NCBI GenBank assembly: GCA_903915655.1
Contig: CAIWTU010000083.1
Span: 1-64,000, forward strand
Source: an uncultured Geobacter sp.
GTDB lineage: Bacteria; Desulfobacterota; Desulfuromonadia; Geobacterales; Geobacteraceae
Reading direction: 5' to 3'
Length of the DNA: 64,000 bases
Part shown: one piece after another, positions 56,586-64,000 of the stretch
Position numbering within the stretch: the first letter of the stretch is position 1
Layout: each line of letters starts with the position of its first letter
Position numbers and translations under genes: made by a program
The notes under the pieces: model-generated
The model's database searches: none
The model's input: the letters and a program-made list of their open reading frames with translations, nothing else
What the model was told of the DNA's origin: nothing

Positions 56586-56933
56586 TCATTTGCCATCATC
56601 AAGTAACCCGCTAAAACTGCGTTTCCTGAGACAGTTGGGATTAGCGGCGGTTCCCACCCCCAATAGCATTCGCAGCCCTTCCATAAAAGACTTGTCCTCA
56701 GGGAGAACATCCCGTGGATTCGCTTGTTTCTTATATCGTTGAGGCGCGTCAATAGGGAATTGGGTATATCCACGATATTTATCGGGGCTTTCTCCTCCAC
56801 CCCCGCTTGAAGCAGGTGGGGTCGCCCCACAATCAGCGCCCTTAGAAGAAGTAGCGTAAGGCTCTTCGGCCAATGCTGCAGAAATGAAGGGAGCAAAGGC
56901 CATTATTAACATAACAGACTTTATAACTCTCAT
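56586..56933 (-). CDS. Small secreted protein of unknown function
   Basis: A 115-residue exported protein. A signal peptide (MRVIKSVMLIMAFAPFISAALA) is followed by a low-complexity stretch with a Gly run (PASSGGGGESPDKY) and a segment (YRGYTQFPIDAPQRYKKQANPRDVLPED) with no recognised domain. Two Cys remain after the signal. The start has GGGAG 4 bases upstream; a longer frame to 56984 has no support. I do not recognise the family. Confidence 0.55.
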   Translation of the reverse strand: MRVIKSVMLIMAFAPFISAALAEEPYATSSKGADCGATPPASSGGGGESPDKYRGYTQFPIDAPQRYKKQANPRDVLPEDKSFMEGLRMLLGVGTAANPNCLRKRSFSGLLDDGK

Positions 56934-57319
56934 GTAACTCCCACCTGCCCGACATATCCAGTATAGCGTCGGGCCATCCATCAATAGAGGGATTGTCTCT
57001 TTTCGACAGGAGCCTCTTTAGTTTTCATCCGGAATTTTTAGCATTACCGCAATGATTCTACCACAAACAATCGATACAATGAGCCATGATTTATATTTAT
57101 TTTTTGAGCCTGATCCAGTCCGCCTGTACGGTAGAGGTTATCTGTTTGGCCTCTATCCGATAACAGATCCATAATTCTCCCTTCGTCTCCGCTTTCCTGA
57201 TCGAAACAATATGAAATTTAACGGAAAAAGGATTGATGGTTAAAGAAAATTGGTGATATATTGGAGGATAATAGAACCGCGGGAACAACTGCGGTTTTTT
57301 ATTTTACCGAGGTCAGCAA
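56934..57319. other. Intergenic region with a stem-loop and a plus-strand terminator
   Basis: About 385 bases lacking a recognised gene. On the minus strand a stem GCCCGAC/GTCGGGC (near 56947-56976) lies just before the ribosome site of the secreted-protein gene. On the plus strand a terminator-like hairpin (57275-57303) lies before the DUF3820 gene. The 63-codon frame at 57097-57288 on the minus strand shows no support. Confidence 0.45.
57275..57303 (+). terminator. Terminator-like hairpin upstream of DUF3820
   Basis: ACCGC and GCGGT form a 5-bp stem with a loop of about 9 bases, followed by TTTTTTATTTT. No plus-strand gene ends here, so it may act as an attenuator for the gene starting at 57320. 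Confidence 0.5.
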
Positions 57320-57568
57320 ATGATGACTCCAGTTCGGACCGAACTTAACCGTGACCATGCTTTTCTGATGAGGTTGGCTCGAACCCGAATGCCGTTCGGC
57401 AGGTATTCCGGGCGACTCCTGATTAATCTGCCGGAACCTTACGTTGTCTGGTTCCGACAGCAAGGTTTTCCTGGAGGAGAGTTGGGAGAGATGCTTTCGC
57501 TACTTTACGAAATCAAAACTAACGGGCTGGAATATCTTTTCAAACCCTTACAGGAAGCTTCTTCGTGA
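57320..57568 (+). CDS. DUF3820 family protein
   Basis: An 82-residue protein matching DUF3820: MPFGRYSGRLLINLPEPYVVWFRQQGFPGGELGEML is the usual core. The family has been called a quorum-sensing-regulated virulence factor, but the function is not known. It is 25 bases ahead of the GIY-YIG gene on the same strand. Confidence 0.82.
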   Translation: MMTPVRTELNRDHAFLMRLARTRMPFGRYSGRLLINLPEPYVVWFRQQGFPGGELGEMLSLLYEIKTNGLEYLFKPLQEASS

Positions 57569-57593
57569 ATACTCCTTCCGGAGAAGAGAGACA

Positions 57594-57980
57594 ATGACCT
57601 GGTTCGTATATATTATACTCTGTTCCGACAACTCCCTTTATACCGGGATTACCACTGATATAGCAAGGCGATTTGGTCAACACTTCAACGGGCGGGGAGC
57701 GAAATATTTTCGAGGTCGGAAGCCTGAAAAACTGTTCTATCTTGAAGGCGGCCATAACCGGAGTACGGCAGGAAAAAGAGAGGCCTTAATAAAACGGTTG
57801 AAAACCTCCGACAAATACAGCCTTGTTTGCTCGGTCAACAACAGCGCATCTTCCTTTCCACGGCTACCGGATCTATACCGAGCAATATCTTCCGATATTA
57901 CACCGAAAAACCGACTGCTGCTGGCGGAACCAGATATTTCCGACGAAAACAACCATAACAACCACCTGTCAGGCCGATAA
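57594..57980 (+). CDS. GIY-YIG nuclease family protein
   Basis: A 128-residue protein with a GIY-YIG domain: WFVYIILCSDNSLYTGITTDIARRFGQHFNGRGAKYFRGR, and EALIKRLK with the expected Glu/Lys. It belongs to the YhbQ/UPF0213-like group of small GIY-YIG proteins. After residue about 85 there is an extension of 40 residues without known homology. The start MTWFVYII is preceded by GGAGAAGAGA; the frame upstream is not used. It ends 13 bases before the radical SAM gene. Confidence 0.85.
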   Translation: MTWFVYIILCSDNSLYTGITTDIARRFGQHFNGRGAKYFRGRKPEKLFYLEGGHNRSTAGKREALIKRLKTSDKYSLVCSVNNSASSFPRLPDLYRAISSDITPKNRLLLAEPDISDENNHNNHLSGR

Positions 57981-57993
57981 AAAGAGATCCCCG

Positions 57994-59874
57994 ATGCGCA
58001 TAACATTAGTTGCCATTCACCCCTATCCTTCTCCCCAGGCGGTCCCCCTGGCAAATGCCTTTTTACAGAGCTCGCTCGACAATTCCAAGTTTGAAATTGC
58101 CCTCGAAGATTTTTTTATCGATCAGGAAATCGTCGAATGCGTCGAAAAAATTGTTGCGCTAAACCCTGCAGCAGTTGGCCTCTCGATGTACGTCTGGAAC
58201 CGGGCGACCTGCCTGAAACTTGCACGCAGCCTCAAACAGTTGATCCCCGCGCTCTCCCTCTTTGCCGGGGGTCCGGAGGCAACAGCCGACCCGGATGGGG
58301 TAATGGCCGGCGCCCCCTTCGACTTTCTGATTGTCGGCGAGGGAGAGTCTCCTTTTGCTGCAGCGTGCGAACGCCTAAGAACCGGTAAAAACCTGCAAGA
58401 TATAAAAGGGATCGCCATGCGGAGTAGAGGGGGGATCATTCTGACTCCTAATGAACCGCTCAGCGAGCTGGACAGCATCCCCTCTCCCTACCTGACCGGT
58501 ATCCTCGATACAACCCGTTACCAGGGTATTCTCTGGCAATTATCCCGGGGATGCCCCTTTTCCTGTGATTTCTGTTTCGATTCCCGTGACCGCCACGGAG
58601 TTAGACGCTTTTCCCTTGAGAGGGTTGAGGCAGAACTCCGGCACTTTGCAGCAAAAGGGGTTTCTCAGGTCTTCGTACTTGACTCCACATTCAACCAGGA
58701 TATTAAGCGCGCCAAAACGATCCTGCGCCTCATCAAAAAGATTGCTCCTCGCATACATTTTCATTTCGAAGTCCGAAGCGAGTTTATTGACCCGGATATG
58801 GCACGCCTCTTTGCGAGTATAACCTGTTCGCTGCAGATCGGGCTGCAGAGCTCGGACCCACTGGTCTTGAAGGGAATCGGCAGGAGTTTCAACCGTGACT
58901 CTTTTGCGACAAAAATCGGCTTTTTGAACGCAAGCGGCGCCGTTTTCGGACTTGACCTTATCTACGGTCTCCCTGACGACACCCCGGAGGGGTTTGCCAA
59001 GAGTCTGGATTTTGCACTCGGTCTCTACCCTAACCAACTTGACATTTTTCCCCTGGCGGTTCTTCCCGGCACCCGGCTCGCCACCCGGAGCGGCGCCATC
59101 GGCCTGGTATACCTTCCAGACCCTCCATACACTCTTATCTCTTCGACCACTTACTCATCGGAGGATCTCTGCCGGACAAAGACCCTGGCAACTGCTTGCG
59201 ACATATTTTACACACGTGGCAAGGCAGTTGCGTGGTTCAATGGAGTTATTAAAGCGCTGAGGCTGAAACCCTCTCTCTTTATGAAAAAATTCGCGGAGTG
59301 GCTGGCTGCCGAAAAAAGTTCGTCAATCGACGAAGCAAGTCTGGACGATCGCGAAATTCGGCAACTGCAGCGGGACTTCCTGACCAGAATGTTCTCTCGT
59401 AAAACTCTTCGCCGTTTTCTTCCCGCCGTCCTTGACCTGGTTGATTACCATTACCACTACGCAGCTGCCATTCTGACCCCGCAAGCCCCCCTCCTCCCGG
59501 ATCGGAAAAGTGACAAGAAAGGAGCGCTTGAGCAGGCGTTCGTCCTTGCCACTTCGACCCGCCTGGTAACTTTCCATTATGGGATTTATGACCTTCTAGA
59601 TGCGGGAGAGCCCGATTTCAGGGAAATCGCCGACAACTTCGAACCAACCGGTTCATGGGTGGCCATCTATCCGCACGCAGGTGAAATCCATACCGAATCT
59701 TTCGATGAACCTTATTTTCGCCTGCTGGAACAGCTGGACTACCGCACGCCGACCTGCCAGATTGCTGCCAGACTGCATATCCCTGCCGACGACGCTCGAT
59801 CTTTTCTGGAATTTGCCATTGCAGAGGGAATAATCCTGCAAGGTCGCACTCCTCCCCCCACAAATTCCGAGTGA
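57994..59874 (+). CDS. B12-binding domain radical SAM protein (DUF4080 type)
   Basis: A 626-residue enzyme. The N-terminal B12-binding-like domain (1-130) is followed by the radical SAM motif LSRGCPFSCDFCFD (Cys about 181, 185, 188) and a TIM barrel (FVLDSTFNQDIKRAKTILR; LQIGLQSSDPLVLKG). The C-terminal DUF4080 region (about 430-590) follows. DUF4080 proteins are widespread in deltaproteobacteria with unknown reaction. The start MRITLVAI has only a weak ribosome site. The longer frame to 57823 runs inside the GIY-YIG gene. Confidence 0.85.
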   Translation: MRITLVAIHPYPSPQAVPLANAFLQSSLDNSKFEIALEDFFIDQEIVECVEKIVALNPAAVGLSMYVWNRATCLKLARSLKQLIPALSLFAGGPEATADPDGVMAGAPFDFLIVGEGESPFAAACERLRTGKNLQDIKGIAMRSRGGIILTPNEPLSELDSIPSPYLTGILDTTRYQGILWQLSRGCPFSCDFCFDSRDRHGVRRFSLERVEAELRHFAAKGVSQVFVLDSTFNQDIKRAKTILRLIKKIAPRIHFHFEVRSEFIDPDMARLFASITCSLQIGLQSSDPLVLKGIGRSFNRDSFATKIGFLNASGAVFGLDLIYGLPDDTPEGFAKSLDFALGLYPNQLDIFPLAVLPGTRLATRSGAIGLVYLPDPPYTLISSTTYSSEDLCRTKTLATACDIFYTRGKAVAWFNGVIKALRLKPSLFMKKFAEWLAAEKSSSIDEASLDDREIRQLQRDFLTRMFSRKTLRRFLPAVLDLVDYHYHYAAAILTPQAPLLPDRKSDKKGALEQAFVLATSTRLVTFHYGIYDLLDAGEPDFREIADNFEPTGSWVAIYPHAGEIHTESFDEPYFRLLEQLDYRTPTCQIAARLHIPADDARSFLEFAIAEGIILQGRTPPPTNSE

Positions 59875-59920
59875 AGCGTAAAAGAACTCTCTTTTCGGGG
59901 GTGTGAACTTCCACCGCACC

Positions 59921-59948
59921 TTGACAATCCGGCGGAACATGGGATAAC
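59921..59948 (+). promoter_or_regulatory. Promoter upstream of the AI-2E family gene
   Basis: TTGACA and GATAAC are separated by 16 bases, 185 bases before the start at 60134. A second TTGACA near 60092 lacks a good -10. The long leader shows no obvious structure. Confidence 0.45.
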
Positions 59949-60133
59949 TTCAACAATAGAAGCTCAGGGAGACCGGTAAGGAGAGCATAAAAAACAGGAT
60001 TACGGCAGGTAACGAAATAGTTAACCCCGATTTGTTCATCGGCCCCGAAAAATTTGTCGTCGGAGTGAGTGGATGGGGCATATTTTCCTGTTGACACATT
60101 TTGCCTGCCGCCTGCCAGCTACGAAGGAGAACC

Positions 60134-61213
60134 ATGAGAGGACCGAATTATAAAGATGTTACACACACGACACTGACCGTTTTGCTGATTGCCATTCTCA
60201 TCGTCGCTGTTTTCGGGGTACTTCGACCCTTCCTCGCCTCATTGGTCTGGGCAACCATGATCGTTGTAACAACCTGGCCGGTCATGTTACGCGTTCAGGC
60301 CCGGCTCTGGGGGAAACGAGGCCTCGCCGCCATGGTGATGACCGTGGCGCTTGTACTCGTTTTACTGATACCATTCTGGTTCGGCTTGACGGCCATTACA
60401 GATCATTCCCGGCAGATCGATAACCTGGCGGAAACTTTTCGTACAGGTACCGTACCATCGCCTCCTTCCTGGGTTCGGAAGGTACCGATGATAGGTCCCA
60501 GAGTTTCGCTATCATGGCAGGAGGTCTCGACTGCCGGTCCGGGAGGGATCCTTTCACGGATCAAACCATACTCAGGAAAGGCGGTCAAATGGTTTGTTGA
60601 CCAGGTCGGCAATCTGGGCAAAATATTCGTACAGCTTCTACTGACCGTCATCATCTCCGCAATCCTCTATACTACGGGCGACGCCGCCGCAGCGGGGGTA
60701 CAGCGCTTCGCAAGGCGCCTGGGGGGTGACCGTGGTCAAGAGGTCACCATCCTCGCCGGAAAGGCAATCCGGGGCGTTGCCCTCGGTGTGCTGGTTACGG
60801 CCATGGCACAGTCACTACTGGGGGGCATCGGTCTTGCGGTAACCGGCGTGCCAATGGCTACCGTCCTCACAACCGCCATGTTCATCCTTTGCCTGGCGCA
60901 GCTCGGACCGGGGTTAGTGCTGATTCCCTCTATCATCTGGCTCTTCTGGAGCAACGACAATGTCTCTGGTTCGGTACTGCTCGTCTGGACGATACTTGTT
61001 ATCTGCATTGAAAATGTGCTCCGTCCCGTGCTTATCAAGAAAGGTGCAGACCTTCCGCTCCTGCTGATCTTTGCCGGTGTCATGGGAGGTCTTGTCTCTT
61101 TCGGTATCGTAGGGATATTTATTGGACCGGTGGTGCTGGCTGTAGCTTTCACTCTTCTTAAAGCCTGGGTCGAAGAAGAAGGGGCTGATCTGCGGGAAGA
61201 AACAGTGCTCTGA
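60134..61213 (+). CDS. AI-2E family transporter
   Basis: A 359-residue permease with about eight TM segments in the PerM/AI-2E fold. Recognisable are the first segments (LLIAILIVAVFGVLRPFLASLVWATMIVVTTW), the long soluble stretch (about 85-180), and the paired C-terminal segments (GLVSFGIVGIFIGPVVLAVAF). Family members export autoinducer 2, Na+ or other compounds; the substrate is not evident. The start MRGPNYKD has AGGAG 4 bases upstream. Confidence 0.85.
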   Translation: MRGPNYKDVTHTTLTVLLIAILIVAVFGVLRPFLASLVWATMIVVTTWPVMLRVQARLWGKRGLAAMVMTVALVLVLLIPFWFGLTAITDHSRQIDNLAETFRTGTVPSPPSWVRKVPMIGPRVSLSWQEVSTAGPGGILSRIKPYSGKAVKWFVDQVGNLGKIFVQLLLTVIISAILYTTGDAAAAGVQRFARRLGGDRGQEVTILAGKAIRGVALGVLVTAMAQSLLGGIGLAVTGVPMATVLTTAMFILCLAQLGPGLVLIPSIIWLFWSNDNVSGSVLLVWTILVICIENVLRPVLIKKGADLPLLLIFAGVMGGLVSFGIVGIFIGPVVLAVAFTLLKAWVEEEGADLREETVL

Positions 61214-61274
61214 CGGGCGCCGGCACCCCTTTCTGACAGGGGAAAAAACCACCATAACAGAAAGTTTATTCACT

Positions 61275-63116
61275 ATGTCCTCCCTATGGATTGTAATTTG
61301 CAGTCTGGCAGCTTTTGCAATATCTTATCGCTATTACGGAGCTTTTCTGGCAGCCAGGGTTTTTGTCTTGGATACAAACCGGCCCACCCCTGCCTATACC
61401 AACCAGGATGGAGTCGATTACCATCCGACCAACAAGTGGGTGCTTTTCGGCCACCATTTTGCGGCTATCTCCGGCGCCGGTCCGTTGATCGGACCTGTGC
61501 TGGCGGCCCAGTGGGGATTTCTGCCGGGCCTTTCCTGGATACTGGTCGGTTCCTGCCTTGGGGGCGCTGTGCATGACCTGGTTGTGTTGACCATGTCCGT
61601 GAGGCAGAACGGTGTTTCTCTCCCGGAACTGGCCAAGTTGCACCTTGGTCCAAGCGGACATGTAGCTGCATCGATTGCCACTCTCTTTGCTTTGATAGCG
61701 GTGCTTGCCAGCACTGCGGTAGTCGTGGTCAACTCTCTGGCGCACAGCGCTTGGAGCGTTTTCACAATCCTAGTTACCATAGTGGCAGCTTTGCTGACCG
61801 CCCTCTGGATGTATCGCTTGCGACCTGGAAAGATAGTCGAAGCAACCCTGGCAGGGGTGGTCCTGGTGCTTCTCGGAGTCTTTTCAGGGGCTCCTTTTGC
61901 CGCATCTGTCTGGGGCAGTTCGCTGGTTTTCACCAAACCGGCGCTTTCTATCCTCTTGCCGGTTTATACCCTGCTCGCATCAATCCTGCCGGTATGGTTG
62001 TTGATGTGCCCACGAGATTATCTCAGTTCGTACATGAAGATCGGCGTGATGCTCGTGCTGGCGGTCGGGATCTTGCTTGTCAACCCAGAGTTGCGCATGC
62101 CGGCGATCACCCCTTTCCTCTCTGGCGGAACGATCATCAAGGGATCTGTCTGGCCTTTTCTTTTCATAACTATCATGTGCGGCGCCGTTTCCGGATGGCA
62201 TTCCCTTGTTTCTTCCGGCACAACGCCAAAGATGTTGAACCGGGAGACCGATGCTCTCTTCATCGGCTATGGAGCTATGCTGACTGAAGGATTTGTAGCC
62301 GTTCTGGTGCTCGTCGCCGCCTGCGCCTTGCATCCAGGAGACTATTTCGCAATAAACATGCCCAGGGACAATGCGGGACAGAGAGCGACCTACATGAAAT
62401 TCGTGGAGCAGCACTCCTCTTCCCCCGCCTTTGATCCCCGTCCCCGTGACCTTGATCTCCTCCAGACCGAAATAAAGGAAAACCTCGTCGGGCGCACCGG
62501 CGGTGGGGTAACACTCGCTGTGGGAGTGGCCGACATTTTCTCGCGTCTTCCCGGGATGCGCACCATGGCGTCGTACTGGTATCATTTCATCATCATGTTC
62601 GAGGTACTGTTCATTTTGACCCTTCTTGAGACCGGAACGAGGGTCGGTCGCTATATTGTGCATGATATGATACGGATCGTCCGACCAAGCAAAAACCCCA
62701 CGGGCAGATATGACTGGACCATGAACATTGTTACCAGCACGATTGTCTGTCTCTGCTGGGGATACCTCCTATACACCGGTACGCTCGATTCATTATGGGT
62801 TCTGTTCGGCATTGCAAATCAATTACTTGCCGCTATCGCTTTGGCAGTTGGAACCGGCTGGATTCTCGATAAAGCGCCCAGAAAAATTTACGCGCTGACT
62901 ACGGCATTACCCTTCGGGTTTCTTATTATCACCGCCTCTACAGCAACGGTAGAGCGCATATTTGACTGGGCAGCCGTAATCCCCGCAATTCCCGCTGAAG
63001 AACCTGCTCGACTGATTCTGCAGTATCTGCTGATCATAATGAGCGTGGTTCTGATCAGTTCCACCCTCTGGATAACGGGGCTACTCTTCCTCCGATGGCG
63101 AAAGGGAATGCTTTGA
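61275..63116 (+). CDS. cstA: CstA family carbon starvation/peptide or pyruvate transporter
   Basis: A 613-residue membrane protein with more than 14 TM segments. The N-terminal signature is TNQDGVDYHPTNKWVLFGHHFAAISGAGPLIGP, followed by GFLPGLSWILVGSCLGGAVHD. E. coli CstA and BtsT import pyruvate. The gene begins 61 bases after the AI-2E gene and may be co-transcribed. The ribosome site is poor. Confidence 0.9.
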   Translation: MSSLWIVICSLAAFAISYRYYGAFLAARVFVLDTNRPTPAYTNQDGVDYHPTNKWVLFGHHFAAISGAGPLIGPVLAAQWGFLPGLSWILVGSCLGGAVHDLVVLTMSVRQNGVSLPELAKLHLGPSGHVAASIATLFALIAVLASTAVVVVNSLAHSAWSVFTILVTIVAALLTALWMYRLRPGKIVEATLAGVVLVLLGVFSGAPFAASVWGSSLVFTKPALSILLPVYTLLASILPVWLLMCPRDYLSSYMKIGVMLVLAVGILLVNPELRMPAITPFLSGGTIIKGSVWPFLFITIMCGAVSGWHSLVSSGTTPKMLNRETDALFIGYGAMLTEGFVAVLVLVAACALHPGDYFAINMPRDNAGQRATYMKFVEQHSSSPAFDPRPRDLDLLQTEIKENLVGRTGGGVTLAVGVADIFSRLPGMRTMASYWYHFIIMFEVLFILTLLETGTRVGRYIVHDMIRIVRPSKNPTGRYDWTMNIVTSTIVCLCWGYLLYTGTLDSLWVLFGIANQLLAAIALAVGTGWILDKAPRKIYALTTALPFGFLIITASTATVERIFDWAAVIPAIPAEEPARLILQYLLIIMSVVLISSTLWITGLLFLRWRKGML

Positions 63117-63207
63117 AGCTTTTACAAGGTCACCCAGGGAGATCCTTTCCCTATTTCCCATCAGGAACGCTCGAATATACAATTAAAACAGCTGATCAAG
63201 GAGAGGT

Positions 63208-63900
63208 ATGATCTATTCGTCAGAGGTGGAACAGATGACCTGTGTAGCCAAAGGGCCGAATCACGGCCCTGCACCGATCCCGCAGGAAGGTCGTTGGGTA
63301 CAGGCAAAAGATGTCAGCGATATCGCCGGACTGACCCACGGCGTAGGGTGGTGCGCTCCCCAGCAAGGGGCCTGCAAGCTGACCCTCAACATTAAGGAGG
63401 GGCTCATTCAGGAGGCGCTGGTAGAGACCATCGGTTGCTCAGGCATGACCCACTCAGCGGCTATGGCAGCAGAGATCCTGCCGGGCAAGACCATTCTGGA
63501 GGCACTTAACACCGACCTGGTCTGCGACGCCATCAACACCGCCATGCGGGAGCTGTTTCTGCAGATTGTCTATGGCCGATCCCAGACCGCTTTTTCCGAG
63601 GGAGGACTTCCGATCGGCGCCGGTCTTGAGGACCTGGGGAAGGGGATGCGCAGTCAGGTTGGCACCATGTACGGTACGCTGGCCAAGGGGGTGCGTTACC
63701 TGGAGATGGCTGAAGGGTATGTGACGAGACTTGCATTGGACGACAACAGTGAGGTGATCGGCTATGAGTTCGTCCAGATGGGGAGGATGATGGAGATGAT
63801 TCAGAAAGGGATGGATGCCAATGAAGCCCTTAAAAATGCAACTGCCTGTTATGGCCGTTTCGACGAAGCGGTCCGAACCATCAATCCGCGGCACGAATAG
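63208..63900 (+). CDS. NifU-like iron-sulfur scaffold protein, partner of GGGtGRT protein
   Basis: A 230-residue protein of the IscU-like group found directly before GGGtGRT genes. It has HGVGWCAPQQGACKLTL and VETIGCSGMTHS, with Cys at three IscU-like positions (about 49, 56 and 76), and a C-terminal extension (KGVRYLEMAEGYVTRLALD). AAGGAGAGG lies before the ATG. The partner gene begins 17 bases after its stop. A cluster-related role is inferred from family context only. Confidence 0.82.
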   Translation: MIYSSEVEQMTCVAKGPNHGPAPIPQEGRWVQAKDVSDIAGLTHGVGWCAPQQGACKLTLNIKEGLIQEALVETIGCSGMTHSAAMAAEILPGKTILEALNTDLVCDAINTAMRELFLQIVYGRSQTAFSEGGLPIGAGLEDLGKGMRSQVGTMYGTLAKGVRYLEMAEGYVTRLALDDNSEVIGYEFVQMGRMMEMIQKGMDANEALKNATACYGRFDEAVRTINPRHE

Positions 63901-63917
63901 AGAGGGGGGAACCGGTT

Positions 63918-64000
63918 ATGGCGCTGTTTGAAGGATATGAACGAAGAATTGAAAAGATTTCGGCTCTGTTGAACGAGTACGGTATCTCCTCTCTGGAGCA
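63918..64000 (+). CDS. GGGtGRT protein (partial, cut by window end)
   Basis: The first 27 codons read ALFEGYERRIEKISALLNEY after the start Met, then GISSLEE. This matches the start of the GGGtGRT protein family, whose name comes from a later GGGxGRT motif not in this window. AGAGGGGGGAACC lies before the ATG. Function is unknown; it usually follows the NifU-like gene, as here. Confidence 0.8.
   Translation, partial: MALFEGYERRIEKISALLNEYGISSLE

Noticed and set aside
57097-57288. 63-codon minus-strand frame
   Set aside because: No ribosome site, no recognisable domain, and it spans the plus-strand hairpin and promoter-like region.

Overview
The window looks like chromosomal DNA of a Geobacter-like deltaproteobacterium (Desulfuromonadales/Desulfobacterota). 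The evidence is a queA-tgt-yajC-secD-secF-recJ chain, a sdhCAB operon with a di-heme cytochrome b, a DUF6178/YkgJ pair, an NtrB/NtrC-type sigma-54 pair next to dusB, many response-regulator and HD-GYP genes, and a GGGtGRT protein with its NifU-like partner. No rRNA, tRNA, CRISPR array or complete insertion sequence was seen. The genus is inferred from gene content only.

Layout. 0-4.3 kb is an accessory zone with two intact Rpn/PD-(D/E)XK-type genes, a decayed third copy, an EPS-associated MarR-type regulator and a 2-hydroxyacid dehydrogenase-like gene. 4.3-9.3 kb is an exopolysaccharide export block on the minus strand: a large SLBB export protein, an RfaH-like NusG paralogue and a Wzz chain-length regulator. 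Two near-identical ops-like elements lie in the leaders of the wzz and regulator genes. 9.4-19.5 kb is a minus-strand series: PAP2 phosphatase, CDF transporter, recJ, secF, secD, yajC, tgt, queA and a SpoIID-like gene. 19.8-29.3 kb, mostly plus strand, holds two oligopeptide-type ABC ATPases, an ArsR regulator, an RlmI-type methyltransferase, sdhCAB, a minus-strand AmrS radical SAM gene and dusB.

29.3-46 kb has an NtrB/NtrC pair, isochorismatase-like, glycosyltransferase-like, TusA-like and PpnP genes, the YkgJ/DUF6178 pair, an HD-GYP response regulator, a LysM-NlpC/P60 hydrolase, a fused CdaA-CdaR diadenylate cyclase, ubiE, a small HTH protein, a yggT-divIVA-DUF167 cluster, CBS and FmdB genes, folD and galU. 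46-55.5 kb (minus) has a TonB-like protein, a CorC-type protein, a DsbC-like thioredoxin-fold protein, an FKBP with an unusual Cys-rich insertion, and a complete RND efflux operon. 55.9-64 kb has an HU gene, a small secreted unknown, DUF3820 and GIY-YIG proteins, a B12-binding radical SAM protein, an AI-2E-type permease, CstA, and a NifU-like scaffold followed by the cut-off start of a GGGtGRT gene.

The most noteworthy structure is the self-contained RfaH/ops antitermination circuit of the exopolysaccharide locus. Others are the CdaA-CdaR fusion, a pair of about 130-bp MITE-like elements, a three-copy intergenic repeat of about 45 bp, the CxxxC repeats in the SLBB protein and the Cys-rich FKBP insertion.
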